The notes beneath the pieces are model-generated. The model was given only the letters and a program-made list of their open reading frames with translations, had not been told where the DNA came from and did not search any database. Shown here piece after piece: positions 1-7,147 of a DNA stretch of 33,407 bases. Position numbers and translations under genes: made by a program. The stretch comes from Acetobacteraceae bacterium (GTDB lineage Bacteria > Pseudomonadota > Alphaproteobacteria > Acetobacterales > Acetobacteraceae), in NCBI GenBank assembly GCA_947478535.1, contig CANJXD010000005.1:1-33407 (forward strand), in the 5' to 3' direction. Every line of letters starts with the position of its first letter. The first letter of the stretch is position 1.

Positions 1-610
1 AGACGAGGACGAACAGCGCTGCCGCCACCAGCCCCGGCTTCGACAGCGGCAGCACCACATGCGTCAGCGTGCGCAGCGGCGAACAGCCATCGACGCGGGC
101 GGCATTCTCCAACTCGACGGGCAAGGTGGTGAAATAGCCGTAGAGCATCCAGATCGCCGCCGGCAGCTGGTAGGCAGTGTAGAGCAGCACGAGCCCGAGC
201 CGCGTATCGAACAGCCCGACGAGCGAGATCAGCGTGAAGGTCGGCACGAGCAGGGAGGCGATGGGGATGCTCATGATCGAGACGATCGCCATCATCACCA
301 CGCCGCGCCCACGGAAATCATGCCGCGCCAGCGCATAGCCACCCAGCGCGCCGAGCAGCAGCGTGAAGGCCACGGTGGCGGCGGAGACCAGGATGCTGTT
401 GCCGATGTAGTAGGCCGCGTCATCCTGGAAGACGCGGATGTAGTGTTCCAGAGTCGGGCTCCCCGGCAGCAGGCGCGGCGGGAATTCGATGATGCGGTCC
501 GTCGGCTTGAGGGAGGAGGACAGCCCCCACAGGATGGGAAACAGCGCGAAGGCCGCGATCAGCGCGTTGATGGCGCCACGCAGCGCGCGGCGCCGGGCGA
601 CGTCCCGCAT
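1..610 (-). CDS. ABC sugar transporter permease, MalG type (partial, C-terminus off window)
   Basis: Inner-membrane permease subunit of a CUT1-type carbohydrate ABC importer. About 203 residues are visible, beginning MRDVARRRALRGAINAL; the C-terminus lies beyond base 1. The visible part has an N-terminal membrane segment, a periplasmic stretch with the MalG-like LKPTDRIIEFPP region, further hydrophobic helices, and the cytoplasmic EAA loop (ENAARVDGCSPLRTLTHVVL) that contacts the ATPase. Its ATG overlaps the TGA of the preceding permease by one base (TGATG at 608-612), so the two are translationally coupled. It is the last visible gene of the operon gntR, binding protein, permease 1, permease 2. 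The ATPase gene is not in the window and may follow to the left. The substrate cannot be told from the sequence. Confidence 0.9.
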   Translation of the reverse strand, partial: MRDVARRRALRGAINALIAAFALFPILWGLSSSLKPTDRIIEFPPRLLPGSPTLEHYIRVFQDDAAYYIGNSILVSAATVAFTLLLGALGGYALARHDFRGRGVVMMAIVSIMSIPIASLLVPTFTLISLVGLFDTRLGLVLLYTAYQLPAAIWMLYGYFTTLPVELENAARVDGCSPLRTLTHVVLPLSKPGLVAAALFVLV

Positions 611-1476
611 CAGACGCGCCCCGCGCGGCGGAACAGCGCCAGCAGCACCGCCACCAGCGCCAGATTGGCCAGGAAGATCAGCAGCGCCAGCGCATTGGCC
701 TGCCCCAGCACATGGTCGGAAAAGCCGAGCCGGAACATCTTCAGCACCACCACTTCCGTCGCATTGCCGGGGCCGCCGCCGGTCAGGATCAGCGGGAAGG
801 TCAGGATGTTCACGAAGTGCACCATCAGCCGCACCAGCGTGATCAGGATGGGGATGCGCATCAACGGCAGGGTGATACGCCGGAAGCGCATCCACGCCCC
901 TGCGCCATCCACCCGCGCTGCCAGATGCAGGGAAGGGGGAATGGCCTTCAGCCCGGCCAGCAGCATGATCATGGCGAAGGCGCTGTCGCGCCACATCGCG
1001 TTGAACACCAGCGCCGCCATCGCCGTGGTGGGATCGGCGAGGATCGCGTGCTCGCCGAGGCCGATCGGCCCCAGCACCAGCGTCGCCAGCCCCGCTTCCT
1101 GGCTGAACAGCCATTTCAGCAGCATCGAGCCCACCAGCATCGCGATCATGTAGGGCACCAGCACCACCGCGCGCATCGCCGTGGCCCAGCGTCCATCGCG
1201 TTCCAGCCACACTGCCAGCGCGAAGCCCAGCGCGAAGGTCAGGACCAGCGCGAAGAGGGAAAACACCGCCGTCGCCCAGAGCGCGTTCAGCACCTCCGGC
1301 GATCCCAGCACGCGTTCGTAATTCTCCAGGCCCACGAAGCGCCGGACCTGGAAGAAGCGGACATTGTGCAGGCTGTACCAGAGCCCGATCAGCAGCGGCC
1401 CCAGCACCAGAACCGCTTCCAGGATCAGCGCCGGCGCCAGCAGCCGCCAGGGCACCCAGCGCTCGGCGCGCCGCAT
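610..1476 (-). CDS. ABC sugar transporter permease, MalF/UgpA type
   Basis: First permease of the CUT1-type importer, 288 residues, the usual length for UgpA/LacF-like proteins. It starts MRRAERWVPWRLLAPALIL, with a first membrane helix near residues 10-35 and a periplasmic loop containing HNVRFFQVRRFVGLENYERV, a region typical of this family. Five more helices follow, and the EAA loop reads LAARVDGAGAWMRFRRITLP near residues 180-200. The start codon lies 1 base after the stop of the binding-protein gene and the stop overlaps the next permease start, so all three are one transcript. It forms the membrane channel as a heterodimer with the following MalG-type subunit. Confidence 0.92.
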   Translation of the reverse strand: MRRAERWVPWRLLAPALILEAVLVLGPLLIGLWYSLHNVRFFQVRRFVGLENYERVLGSPEVLNALWATAVFSLFALVLTFALGFALAVWLERDGRWATAMRAVVLVPYMIAMLVGSMLLKWLFSQEAGLATLVLGPIGLGEHAILADPTTAMAALVFNAMWRDSAFAMIMLLAGLKAIPPSLHLAARVDGAGAWMRFRRITLPLMRIPILITLVRLMVHFVNILTFPLILTGGGPGNATEVVVLKMFRLGFSDHVLGQANALALLIFLANLALVAVLLALFRRAGRV

Positions 1477-1477
1477 C

Positions 1478-2782
1478 CTATTGGCGGTCCTGCGTCGCGC
1501 GTTCGGCCTGGCGCAGCGCGTCCGCCACGCTCCGCTGGCCCAGCACCACCTGCTGCGTCGCCAGGTTGAAATCGGCGAGCGTCCGCGCCCAGCTGCACTG
1601 GCTCGGCATCGCGAGGCCGGAGGTGGCGAAGAAGCCGGCCACCTGCTTCAGCGGCGCGTTTTCCGGCTGCTGCATCGCCGCGCTGTCGGCGACGCTGCGC
1701 AGCATCGGCACCTGCCCGCCCGGCACGCTCCACATCTGCATCGCTTCCGGCGTCGCCATGTGGTCCACGAAGCGCATCGCATCGCGCACCCGTGGCGATC
1801 CGCGCCAGGCCACGGCGAACCACCCGGTCATCAGCGACGGGCCGAGCCGGTCCGCCGTCCAGCCCGGGATCGGCGCCATCACCAGGTCATCCTTGTTCCA
1901 TCCGGCCGCCGTGCGCTGGATCTGCTCGAACCGCGCATTGGAGATGACCTGCATCGCGAAACGCCCGGCGGAGAACTGGTCGATCGAATCGTCCGATGTC
2001 ATCGCCAGCGCCTCCCGCGGCGTGACGCGGTGGCGGAGGATCAGGTCCGCCTGCCACTGCACCGCGCGCGCCGCCTCCGGCGTGTTGATGCGGGCGGCGC
2101 AGCCTTCCCCGAAGAAGCCACCCTGGCCACCCAATGCGCCGAGCACGGCGGGCGTCACGGAATAGCGTTCCGTCGCGATGCCAAGGCCGAGGCCCCAGAT
2201 ATCGGGCTGGCCATCGCCATTCGTATCGCGCGTCATCGCCTTCGCGGCCTCGACCACGCCATCCCAGGTCTTCAGCCGGTCCAGCGTCATGCTGGCGGCC
2301 GCCAGCAGGTCCCGCCGCACCATCAGCACGAAGGTCGTGGCCATCAGCGGCATCGCCATCACACGCCCGCGCAACGTCACGGATTGCAGGGCGGAGGGCA
2401 GAAGCTGGTCGGCGCGCCGCGCGGCGGGCCAGGCATTCACCACGGGCGAAAGATCGGCCGCCGCTTCCGTGCCCATCACCAGGCCCAGGTTTTCGGCGTT
2501 CACCCAGCAGATATCGGGCGCGTTGCGGGCATTGGCGCCGAGCACGAAGCGCTCCGCCATCGTCGTCCAGACCTGCGGCTCGACGCGGATGCGGAGGTTC
2601 GGGTTCGCTGCCTCGAAGCTGTCGATCATCGACTTCAGCGCGCGTTCCCGCCCGCCCGGCCGGGAGGGGTCGAGGAAGGTCCACATGGTGATGGTCTGCG
2701 GCGCCTGCGCGGTGCCGATCGCTGGTGCCGCCAAGGCGAGGCTACCGGCCAGCGCCCCGCGTCGGGTGATCCTGGACATCAT
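1478..2782 (-). CDS. Extracellular solute-binding protein, family 1 (MalE-like)
   Basis: Periplasmic substrate receptor of the ABC importer, 434 residues. The N-terminus is MMSRITRRGALAGSLALAAP followed by AIGTAQA: twin arginines, a hydrophobic core and an A-x-A cleavage site near residue 26, consistent with a Tat-type signal. The mature chain opens with TITMWTFLDPSRPGG, typical of family 1 sugar-binding proteins, and contains the family-like APDICWVNAENLGLVMG stretch. A strong Shine-Dalgarno (GGGGGAG) precedes tandem ATG codons at 2782 and 2779; either may be used. It is 31 bases downstream of the GntR gene on the same strand and touches the permease genes. The ligand is unknown. The linked dioxygenase, tautomerase and cupin genes suggest a compound that is oxidised rather than an ordinary hexose, but that is inference. 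Confidence 0.92.
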   Translation of the reverse strand: MMSRITRRGALAGSLALAAPAIGTAQAPQTITMWTFLDPSRPGGRERALKSMIDSFEAANPNLRIRVEPQVWTTMAERFVLGANARNAPDICWVNAENLGLVMGTEAAADLSPVVNAWPAARRADQLLPSALQSVTLRGRVMAMPLMATTFVLMVRRDLLAAASMTLDRLKTWDGVVEAAKAMTRDTNGDGQPDIWGLGLGIATERYSVTPAVLGALGGQGGFFGEGCAARINTPEAARAVQWQADLILRHRVTPREALAMTSDDSIDQFSAGRFAMQVISNARFEQIQRTAAGWNKDDLVMAPIPGWTADRLGPSLMTGWFAVAWRGSPRVRDAMRFVDHMATPEAMQMWSVPGGQVPMLRSVADSAAMQQPENAPLKQVAGFFATSGLAMPSQCSWARTLADFNLATQQVVLGQRSVADALRQAERATQDRQ

Positions 2783-2813
2783 TTTCCGTTTTTCTCCCCC
2801 TTGTCCGCCCGGG

Positions 2814-3545
2814 TCATTCGCCCGGGTCGAAGTATCGCCGCCCGACGCGGTGGAAATGCGCTTCCATCAAGGCCCGCGCCGCCGCGCCATCACGCGCTGC
2901 CAGCGCCTCCATCAACTGAGCGCGGAACAGCAGGCCGGCGCGCCAGCTTTCGACATTCTCGACCTTGCGCCGCAGCAGGTCCCACATCGCGCCCTGCCGC
3001 GCCCGCCACAATTCCCGCACCAGGCGGGAGAAGATCTGGTTGTGCGCGGCATCGACCAGCCCGGTGTGGAACACCTGGTGTTCCCGCGCCGGATTGCCGC
3101 CACCTTCCACCAGCCCCCGCATGCGCGCCAGGCATTCCCCCAGCGCCGCCCGTTCCTCCGCCCCCGCCCGCAGCGCCGCCAGTTCCGCCGCCGCGCATTC
3201 CAGCGCGCGCCGTGCCTCGAACTGTTCCAGTGTGCCGGGGCCGAGATCCCGCCCGGTGGCGAGGGGGAATACCGGCGTCGGGCCGATATCGGGGCGGACA
3301 TAGGTGCCATCCCCGACGCGCGTCTCGATCAGCCCCGCGGTTTCCAGCGCGATCAGCGCCTCCCGCAGCGAGGGCCGGCTGATGCCGAGTTGGTCCGCCA
3401 ATTCGCGTTCCCCCGGCAGCCGGGCATCGGGGGTGAAGGTGCCGGCGCGGATCAGCGCCTCGATCTGCTCGGCCACCTGCTCATACATCCGCTTCGGGCG
3501 GATGAGGCGAAGCGGCGGCAGCGCGGGGCGCGGTTGGGTGGACAT
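2814..3545 (-). CDS. GntR-family transcriptional regulator, FadR subfamily
   Basis: DNA-binding regulator of 243 residues, starting MSTQPRPALPPLRLIRPKRM; an in-frame upstream ATG at 3566 would add seven residues but lies inside the likely operator. The N-terminal winged helix-turn-helix is clear: LPGERELADQLGISRPSLRE, then IETRVGDGTYVRPD for the wing. The rest is an all-helical FCD effector domain with metal-ligand-like histidines (HQVFHTGLVDAAHNQ, EAHFHRV). It is the first gene of the ABC operon and is divergent from the TauD-type dioxygenase. Two palindromes lie in the shared 111-base intergenic region. The simplest model is a substrate-responsive regulator controlling both sides; effector and sign of regulation are not visible. 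Confidence 0.9.
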   Translation of the reverse strand: MSTQPRPALPPLRLIRPKRMYEQVAEQIEALIRAGTFTPDARLPGERELADQLGISRPSLREALIALETAGLIETRVGDGTYVRPDIGPTPVFPLATGRDLGPGTLEQFEARRALECAAAELAALRAGAEERAALGECLARMRGLVEGGGNPAREHQVFHTGLVDAAHNQIFSRLVRELWRARQGAMWDLLRRKVENVESWRAGLLFRAQLMEALAARDGAAARALMEAHFHRVGRRYFDPGE

Positions 3546-3560
3546 CCTGGGAAGCCTAGG

Positions 3561-3571
3561 GTCCACTGGAC
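3561..3571. promoter_or_regulatory. Perfect inverted repeat, candidate GntR operator
   Basis: GTCCACTGGAC is a perfect palindrome (GTCCA-N-TGGAC) 15 bases upstream of the gntR start codon. Together with the second palindrome 13 bases further on, it sits where a regulator could control both divergent transcripts. Its role is inferred from symmetry and position only. Confidence 0.4.
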
Positions 3572-3584
3572 AGGCCCGTCAACC

Positions 3585-3593
3585 GGTCAGACC
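3585..3593. promoter_or_regulatory. Candidate FadR-type GntR operator
   Basis: GGTCAGACC, in the context CGGTCAGACCA, is a perfect GGTC-N-GACC palindrome. It matches the known FadR-subfamily operator pattern of the form GTN(1)AC extended to TGGTCNGACCA. It lies 7 bases before the TTGACG element of the dioxygenase gene and 39 bases upstream of the gntR start codon, so a bound regulator could act on both promoters. Confidence 0.6.
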
Positions 3594-3600
3594 AATTCCC

Positions 3601-3630
3601 TTGACGCGAGACAATCGCCCTGGCTAGCCT
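3601..3630 (+). promoter_or_regulatory. Candidate promoter of the TauD-type dioxygenase gene
   Basis: TTGACG at 3601-3606 and TAGCCT at 3625-3630, with an 18-base spacer, resemble a housekeeping sigma promoter. A good ribosome-binding site (GGAGGA, 3643-3648) and the ATG at 3657 follow. The GntR-type palindrome lies directly upstream of the -35 element. Confidence 0.4.
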
Positions 3631-3656
3631 CCGGCACTTCCTGGAGGAAACAGGCC

Positions 3657-4535
3657 ATGCTGGACCATGCCGGCACCGATATCCGCATCCTGCCGACCGG
3701 CGCCGCCCTTGGCGCGGACGTCGAGGGTGTGGACCTCGGCAACCTCTCCGACGCGCAATTCGCCGCCATCCGCCAGGCCTGGCTCGACCACCTCGTGCTG
3801 CGCTTCCGCGGGCAGACGCTGGATGACACGGCGCATGTCGCCCTTGGGCGCCGCTTCGGGGAACTCGATTTCAACCCGGGAACGCGTCTGACCGGCAAGG
3901 TCTATGTCGCGGGCATCCCGGAGATCGTGAAGATCTCCAACATCGTGGAGAACGGCAAGGCGGTCGGCGAACTCGGCGCGGGGGAGGCGGATTGGCACAC
4001 CGACATGTGCTTCATCGATGCTCCACCCTCCGCCAGCCTGCTGCGGTCGCTCGAAATCCCCACCGATGCGGGCGGCGATACCAGTTGGCTGAACATGGAA
4101 GCCGCCTATGCCGCGCTGCCCGCGGCGCTGAAGCAGGCCGTGGAGGGGCGCGCCATCAAGCATGACGCCGTCTATGTCTCCTCCGGCAAGCAGCGGCCGG
4201 GGACGGTGGCACCCACCAGCGGCGATATCCGCGACATCGCCGGCGCCGTGCATCCCATCGTGCGGACCCATGCCGTGACGGGGCGGCGGTCGCTCTATCT
4301 CGGCAAGCGGTCCAATGCCTATGTCATGGGGATGGAGGTCGCGGAGAGCGAGGCCCTGCTCGATGCGCTCTGGGCGCATCTGATGGCGGGCGACTTCAAG
4401 TGGACGCAGCATTGGCGCGTCGGCGACATGATGATCTGGGACAATCGCTGCACGATGCACCAGCGCGGCGCCTTCGACCCCGCGATGCGCCGGCTGCTGC
4501 ACCGCGTGGTGGTGAAGGGCGAGAAGCCCGCCTGA
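3657..4535 (+). CDS. TauD/TfdA-family Fe(II)/2-oxoglutarate dioxygenase
   Basis: Non-haem iron dioxygenase of 292 residues that would couple 2-oxoglutarate decarboxylation to substrate hydroxylation in the cytoplasm. The full metal and cosubstrate set is present: His114 and Asp116 in the WHTDMCF motif, the distal His268 in WDNRCTMHQR, Arg279 at the position that binds 2-oxoglutarate in TauD, and Arg283 corresponding to the TauD sulfonate-contact arginine. The start is set by GGAGGA at 3643-3648. It is divergent from gntR and the ABC importer and converges on the cupin/tautomerase operon, whose stop codon directly abuts its own. The family includes taurine, 2,4-D and alkylsulfate dioxygenases. 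The substrate here is unknown; a product of the ABC importer is the natural guess. Confidence 0.92.
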   Translation: MLDHAGTDIRILPTGAALGADVEGVDLGNLSDAQFAAIRQAWLDHLVLRFRGQTLDDTAHVALGRRFGELDFNPGTRLTGKVYVAGIPEIVKISNIVENGKAVGELGAGEADWHTDMCFIDAPPSASLLRSLEIPTDAGGDTSWLNMEAAYAALPAALKQAVEGRAIKHDAVYVSSGKQRPGTVAPTSGDIRDIAGAVHPIVRTHAVTGRRSLYLGKRSNAYVMGMEVAESEALLDALWAHLMAGDFKWTQHWRVGDMMIWDNRCTMHQRGAFDPAMRRLLHRVVVKGEKPA

Positions 4536-4835
4536 TCAGCCGGCGGCGCGGCGGCCGACGAGGTAGGCGGCGCCGGCCGGGCCGAAGCTTTCGGCATGCG
4601 GCACGCCGGCCAGCACCTCGAAGGCCTCGCCGGGGCCGTAGTGGCGGGTGGTGCCGCCCTGTTCCAGGATGATTTCGCCATCCAGCACCAGCAGCCGGGC
4701 ATCGAAGGGGTGGGTATGGGTCGGTGCCGCCTGCCCGGCTTCCATCCGCCGGGTCAGGGTCTCCGCGAAGCCATCGGCCTTCAGGCCGGCGGCGAATTCT
4801 TCGGCTGTCACGGCGCTTTGGGTCATGATGCTCAC
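4536..4835 (-). CDS. Small cupin-domain protein
   Basis: A single-domain cupin of about 99 residues. The metal-binding motif 1 is recognisable as THTHPFDARLLVLDGE, with two histidines and a glutamate, and motif 2 as PGEAFEVLAGVPHAE with a C-terminal histidine. The GTG at 4835 overlaps the tautomerase stop in a GTGA arrangement, implying translational coupling; an ATG at 4826 is a possible alternative start. It is the last gene of a three-gene minus-strand operon (SnoaL-like, tautomerase, cupin). Small cupins of this kind can be isomerases, dioxygenases or simple ligand-binding proteins, and I cannot choose between these. Confidence 0.82.
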   Translation of the reverse strand: MSIMTQSAVTAEEFAAGLKADGFAETLTRRMEAGQAAPTHTHPFDARLLVLDGEIILEQGGTTRHYGPGEAFEVLAGVPHAESFGPAGAAYLVGRRAAG

Positions 4836-5017
4836 CGGTCGCAGAACAGGATGCCGCCCTTGGCCTTCGAATCCCTGGGCGATTCGATGATCTGCACGGT
4901 GACCGATTCCGCCGCGACACCGAAATTCTTCACCATCGCCTCCGTCAGGTCGCGGGCGAGGCCGCGCTTCTGTTCGGTGGTGCGGCCGGTGGCGGCGAAG
5001 ACCATGATCTCAGGCAT
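4832..5017 (-). CDS. 4-oxalocrotonate tautomerase-family protein
   Basis: A 61-residue protein starting MPEIMVFAATGRTTEQKRGL, so proline becomes the N-terminal residue after Met removal. That Pro1 is the catalytic base of the 4-OT family, and 61-63 residues is the family's normal size. Arg12 is present as in many members; the C-terminal part (VTVQIIESPRDSKAKGGILF) matches the family's second half. Its start overlaps the end of the SnoaL-like gene by 8 bases and its stop overlaps the cupin start. Family members tautomerise 2-hydroxymuconate-type dienols in ring-cleavage pathways, but many homologues have other activities, so the substrate is open. Confidence 0.88.
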   Translation of the reverse strand: MPEIMVFAATGRTTEQKRGLARDLTEAMVKNFGVAAESVTVQIIESPRDSKAKGGILFCDR

Positions 5018-5459
5018 CGGACGGTTCCTGCTGCGGGGGTTTGCGGGACACCTGCGCGATCCAGTCGGGCAGGTTGTAATGGGTGGCGACGCGGGCGACC
5101 TGGCCATCCTGCACGGTGAAGAAGGCGCCGGCGGGCAGGCGATAGGCTTGGCCATGCGCTTCCGGCAGGCCGGGATCGGTGCGGAGATAGGTCCCCAGTA
5201 CGATGAATTCCGCCGCGGCGCGGCTGCCGGTGCCATCCACCATCACAACCAAATCCGCGATCCGTTCGGCATAGGCGGCGTCCATCTGCGCCATGAAGGC
5301 GCGGAAGGCCGCTTTGCCTTCGCGGCGGCTGCCCTGGTTCACATCATGCACCACGTTGTCCGCCACCAGCGCCAGCATCGCGTCCCGGTCGCCGGCCTCG
5401 AAGGCGGCGTAGTAGTCGCGGATCAGGCGTTCGGTTGGGTGCATCGCCGGGGGGTGCAT
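5010..5459 (-). CDS. SnoaL-like / ketosteroid isomerase-related protein
   Basis: An NTF2-fold protein of 149 residues (144 if the ATG at 5444 is used). It opens with the characteristic helix TERLIRDYYAAFEAGDRDAM, followed by LALVADNVVHDVNQGSRREG and ending with a strand pair containing FFTVQDGQVARVATHYNLPDW. This is the order of elements in SnoaL-like polyketide cyclases and ketosteroid isomerase relatives. It is the first gene of the operon with the tautomerase and the cupin. Such proteins catalyse isomerisation, hydration or retro-aldol-like steps, or none; the neighbours favour a small-molecule catabolic role. Confidence 0.85.
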   Translation of the reverse strand: MHPPAMHPTERLIRDYYAAFEAGDRDAMLALVADNVVHDVNQGSRREGKAAFRAFMAQMDAAYAERIADLVVMVDGTGSRAAAEFIVLGTYLRTDPGLPEAHGQAYRLPAGAFFTVQDGQVARVATHYNLPDWIAQVSRKPPQQEPSDA

Positions 5460-5560
5460 GGCGGGTCCTTCGTCAGCGGCGCGGGTGGGCTTGCTTGCGG
5501 CACGCCCGGCCCGGGGAGTATTGACCGAGCGAAACCTCCCCCGGCAAGACCCGCCCCCGC

Positions 5561-6430
5561 ATGTCCGACAAACCGCCTTCCTTCCAGGAGATCATCCTCC
5601 GCCTCCATCGTTTCTGGAGCGCGCAGGGCTGCCTGATCCTGCAGCCCTACGACATGGAGGTGGGCGCCGGCACCTTCCACCCCGCGACGACCTTGCGCGC
5701 GCTGGGAGGCAAGCCCTGGGCGGCGGCCTATGTGCAGCCGTCCCGCCGCCCGGCGGATGGGCGGTATGGGGAAAACCCGAACCGGTTGCAGCACTACTAC
5801 CAGTACCAGGTCATCATGAAGCCATCGCCCCGCGATGCGCAGGACCTGCTGCTGGCGAGCTACCGGGAACTCGGCCTCGATCCGATGAAGCATGATTTCC
5901 GCTTCGTCGAGGATGACTGGGAAAGCCCCACTCTCGGCGCCTGGGGTCTGGGGTGGGAGGTGTGGTGCGATGGCATGGAAGTCGGCCAGTTCACCTATTT
6001 CCAGCAGGTCGGCGGCATCGCCTGCGAGATTCCGTCCTTCGAGATGACCTATGGGCTGGAACGCCTGGCGATGTTCATCCAGGACGTGGACGATGTGTAC
6101 CACCTCGATTTCAATGGTCGTGGCGTGACCTATGGGGACGTGTTCCGGCGCGCCGAGGTCGAATACAGCCACCACAATTTCACCGCGGCGAGCACCGATA
6201 TGCTGTTTCAGCACTTCGCGGACGCGGAGAAGGAATGCCAATCGCTGCTGGACTATGATCCACCGCTGGCGCTGCCGGCCTATGACCAGTGCATCAAGGC
6301 GTCCCACCGCTTCAACCTGCTCGACGCCCGTGGCGCCATCAGCGTGACCGAGCGCGCCGCCTATATCGGCCGCGTCCGGGCACTCGCAAAAGCGTGCTGC
6401 GAGGCCTGGGTGGCGGGGGAGCGGGTTTGA
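5561..6430 (+). CDS. glyQ: Glycine--tRNA ligase alpha subunit
   Basis: Catalytic alpha subunit of the bacterial alpha2beta2 glycyl-tRNA synthetase, 289 residues, normal length. It starts [19 protein letters not shown] and contains the hallmark [37 protein letters not shown] and [19 protein letters not shown] segments that build the class II adenylation site. The 101 bases upstream (5460-5560) hold the divergent start region shared with the SnoaL operon; TTGACC at 5520 could be part of its promoter. Normally glyS follows directly; here a toxin-antitoxin pair lies in between, starting 61 bases after the glyQ stop. Confidence 0.98.
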   Translation: MSDKPPSFQEIILRLHRFWSAQGCLILQPYDMEVGAGTFHPATTLRALGGKPWAAAYVQPSRRPADGRYGENPNRLQHYYQYQVIMKPSPRDAQDLLLASYRELGLDPMKHDFRFVEDDWESPTLGAWGLGWEVWCDGMEVGQFTYFQQVGGIACEIPSFEMTYGLERLAMFIQDVDDVYHLDFNGRGVTYGDVFRRAEVEYSHHNFTAASTDMLFQHFADAEKECQSLLDYDPPLALPAYDQCIKASHRFNLLDARGAISVTERAAYIGRVRALAKACCEAWVAGERV

Positions 6431-6491
6431 CCTTGCCGGGGCCTCGTCGCTCTACCATTTTCGGTGGGGTTTATACCGCCGGGGCGACGCC

Positions 6492-6755
6492 ATGGGTCAG
6501 TTGAACATCAAGGACGAGGTGCTGATCGCCGAGGCGAAGGCGCTGGCGCAGGAAATGGGCACCAGTGTCACCGGTGTCCTGCGCGAAGGCGTGCGGACGC
6601 TGCGCGCGGAACGGGACCGGAACCGCAAGCAGGAACGCGACGCGCTGGTGCGGGACCTGCTTGAGATCGGGGAGCGGGCCAGCAAGCTGACGCCCCCGCA
6701 TCTGCGGCACAGCGACCATTCCGACCTGTATGACGAAAACGGCCTGCCCATTTGA
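6492..6755 (+). CDS. vapB: VapB-family antitoxin (PSK/Rv0623 type)
   Basis: Antitoxin and likely autoregulator of a type II toxin-antitoxin pair, 87 residues. The N-terminus MGQLNIKDEVLIAEAKALAQ and EMGTSVTGVLREGVRTL forms the strand-plus-helix DNA-binding unit of the Rv0623/PSK-factor group. The C-terminus LYDENGLPI (79-87) is the conserved tail of this subfamily, used to bind the toxin. Its stop overlaps the toxin start by four bases (TTGA at 6752-6755), guaranteeing antitoxin-first coupled translation. No clear palindromic operator is visible in the 61 bases upstream, and the pair could simply be read through from glyQ. Confidence 0.9.
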   Translation: MGQLNIKDEVLIAEAKALAQEMGTSVTGVLREGVRTLRAERDRNRKQERDALVRDLLEIGERASKLTPPHLRHSDHSDLYDENGLPI

Positions 6756-7144
6756 TCCTCGACACCTCTGCCCTGATCGCGATCCTGAACAAGGAGCCGG
6801 AGGCGATGCGCCTCGCGGAAGCGATCGGCGATTCCGGCACGGCCATCGTGATCTCGGCGGCGACCCTGTTGGAGGCGACCATGGTTGCCGAAGGGCGCGG
6901 CGGAGCGGAGCTGGGGCGAGAACTGGACGGGCTGCTGCGGCGTGTCGGCGCGCGGGTCATCGCCCTTGATGAGCGCCAGGCGGAACGGGCGCGCGAAGGC
7001 TGGCGCCGCTACGGCAAGGGGCGGCACCCCGCCAGGCTCAATCTCGGTGACTGCTTTTCCTACGCCCTGGCGCGGGAACGCGGGGAGCCGTTGCTGTTCA
7101 AGGGCGAGGATTTCGCCCAGACCGATGTGAAGAGGGCCATCTAG
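6752..7144 (+). CDS. vapC: VapC-family toxin, PIN-domain ribonuclease
   Basis: PIN-domain endoribonuclease toxin of 130 residues. Candidate Mg2+-binding acidic residues are in place: Asp4 in MILDTSALIAIL, Glu41 in LLEATMVAEGRG, Asp100 in LNLGDCFSYALA, and Asp120/Asp125 in LLFKGEDFAQTD. This looks intact, not decayed. Translation begins at a TTG that overlaps the vapB stop; TTG is a weak start, consistent with keeping toxin below antitoxin. Its stop (7142-7144) is only 3 bases before the glyS ATG, and the best purine-rich ribosome-binding region for glyS (AGAGGG) lies inside the vapC reading frame. Known VapC toxins cleave tRNA or rRNA; the target of this one is not predictable from sequence. 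Confidence 0.92.
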   Translation: MILDTSALIAILNKEPEAMRLAEAIGDSGTAIVISAATLLEATMVAEGRGGAELGRELDGLLRRVGARVIALDERQAERAREGWRRYGKGRHPARLNLGDCFSYALARERGEPLLFKGEDFAQTDVKRAI

Positions 7145-7147
7145 GCC

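Noticed and set aside
59..1569. Long plus-strand frames over the ABC permease genes
   Set aside because: Gln/His/Arg-rich shadow translation of two well-defined permeases on the minus strand.
2178..3656. N-terminal extension of the TauD-type frame back to 2178
   Set aside because: The upstream part overlaps the gntR and binding-protein genes; a strong ribosome-binding site and the domain start both place the true start at 3657.
6431..6491. A dedicated vapBC operator/promoter
   Set aside because: TATACC (6472-6477) and CTACC...GGTGG-like partial symmetry are present, but no -35 at proper spacing and no convincing palindrome.
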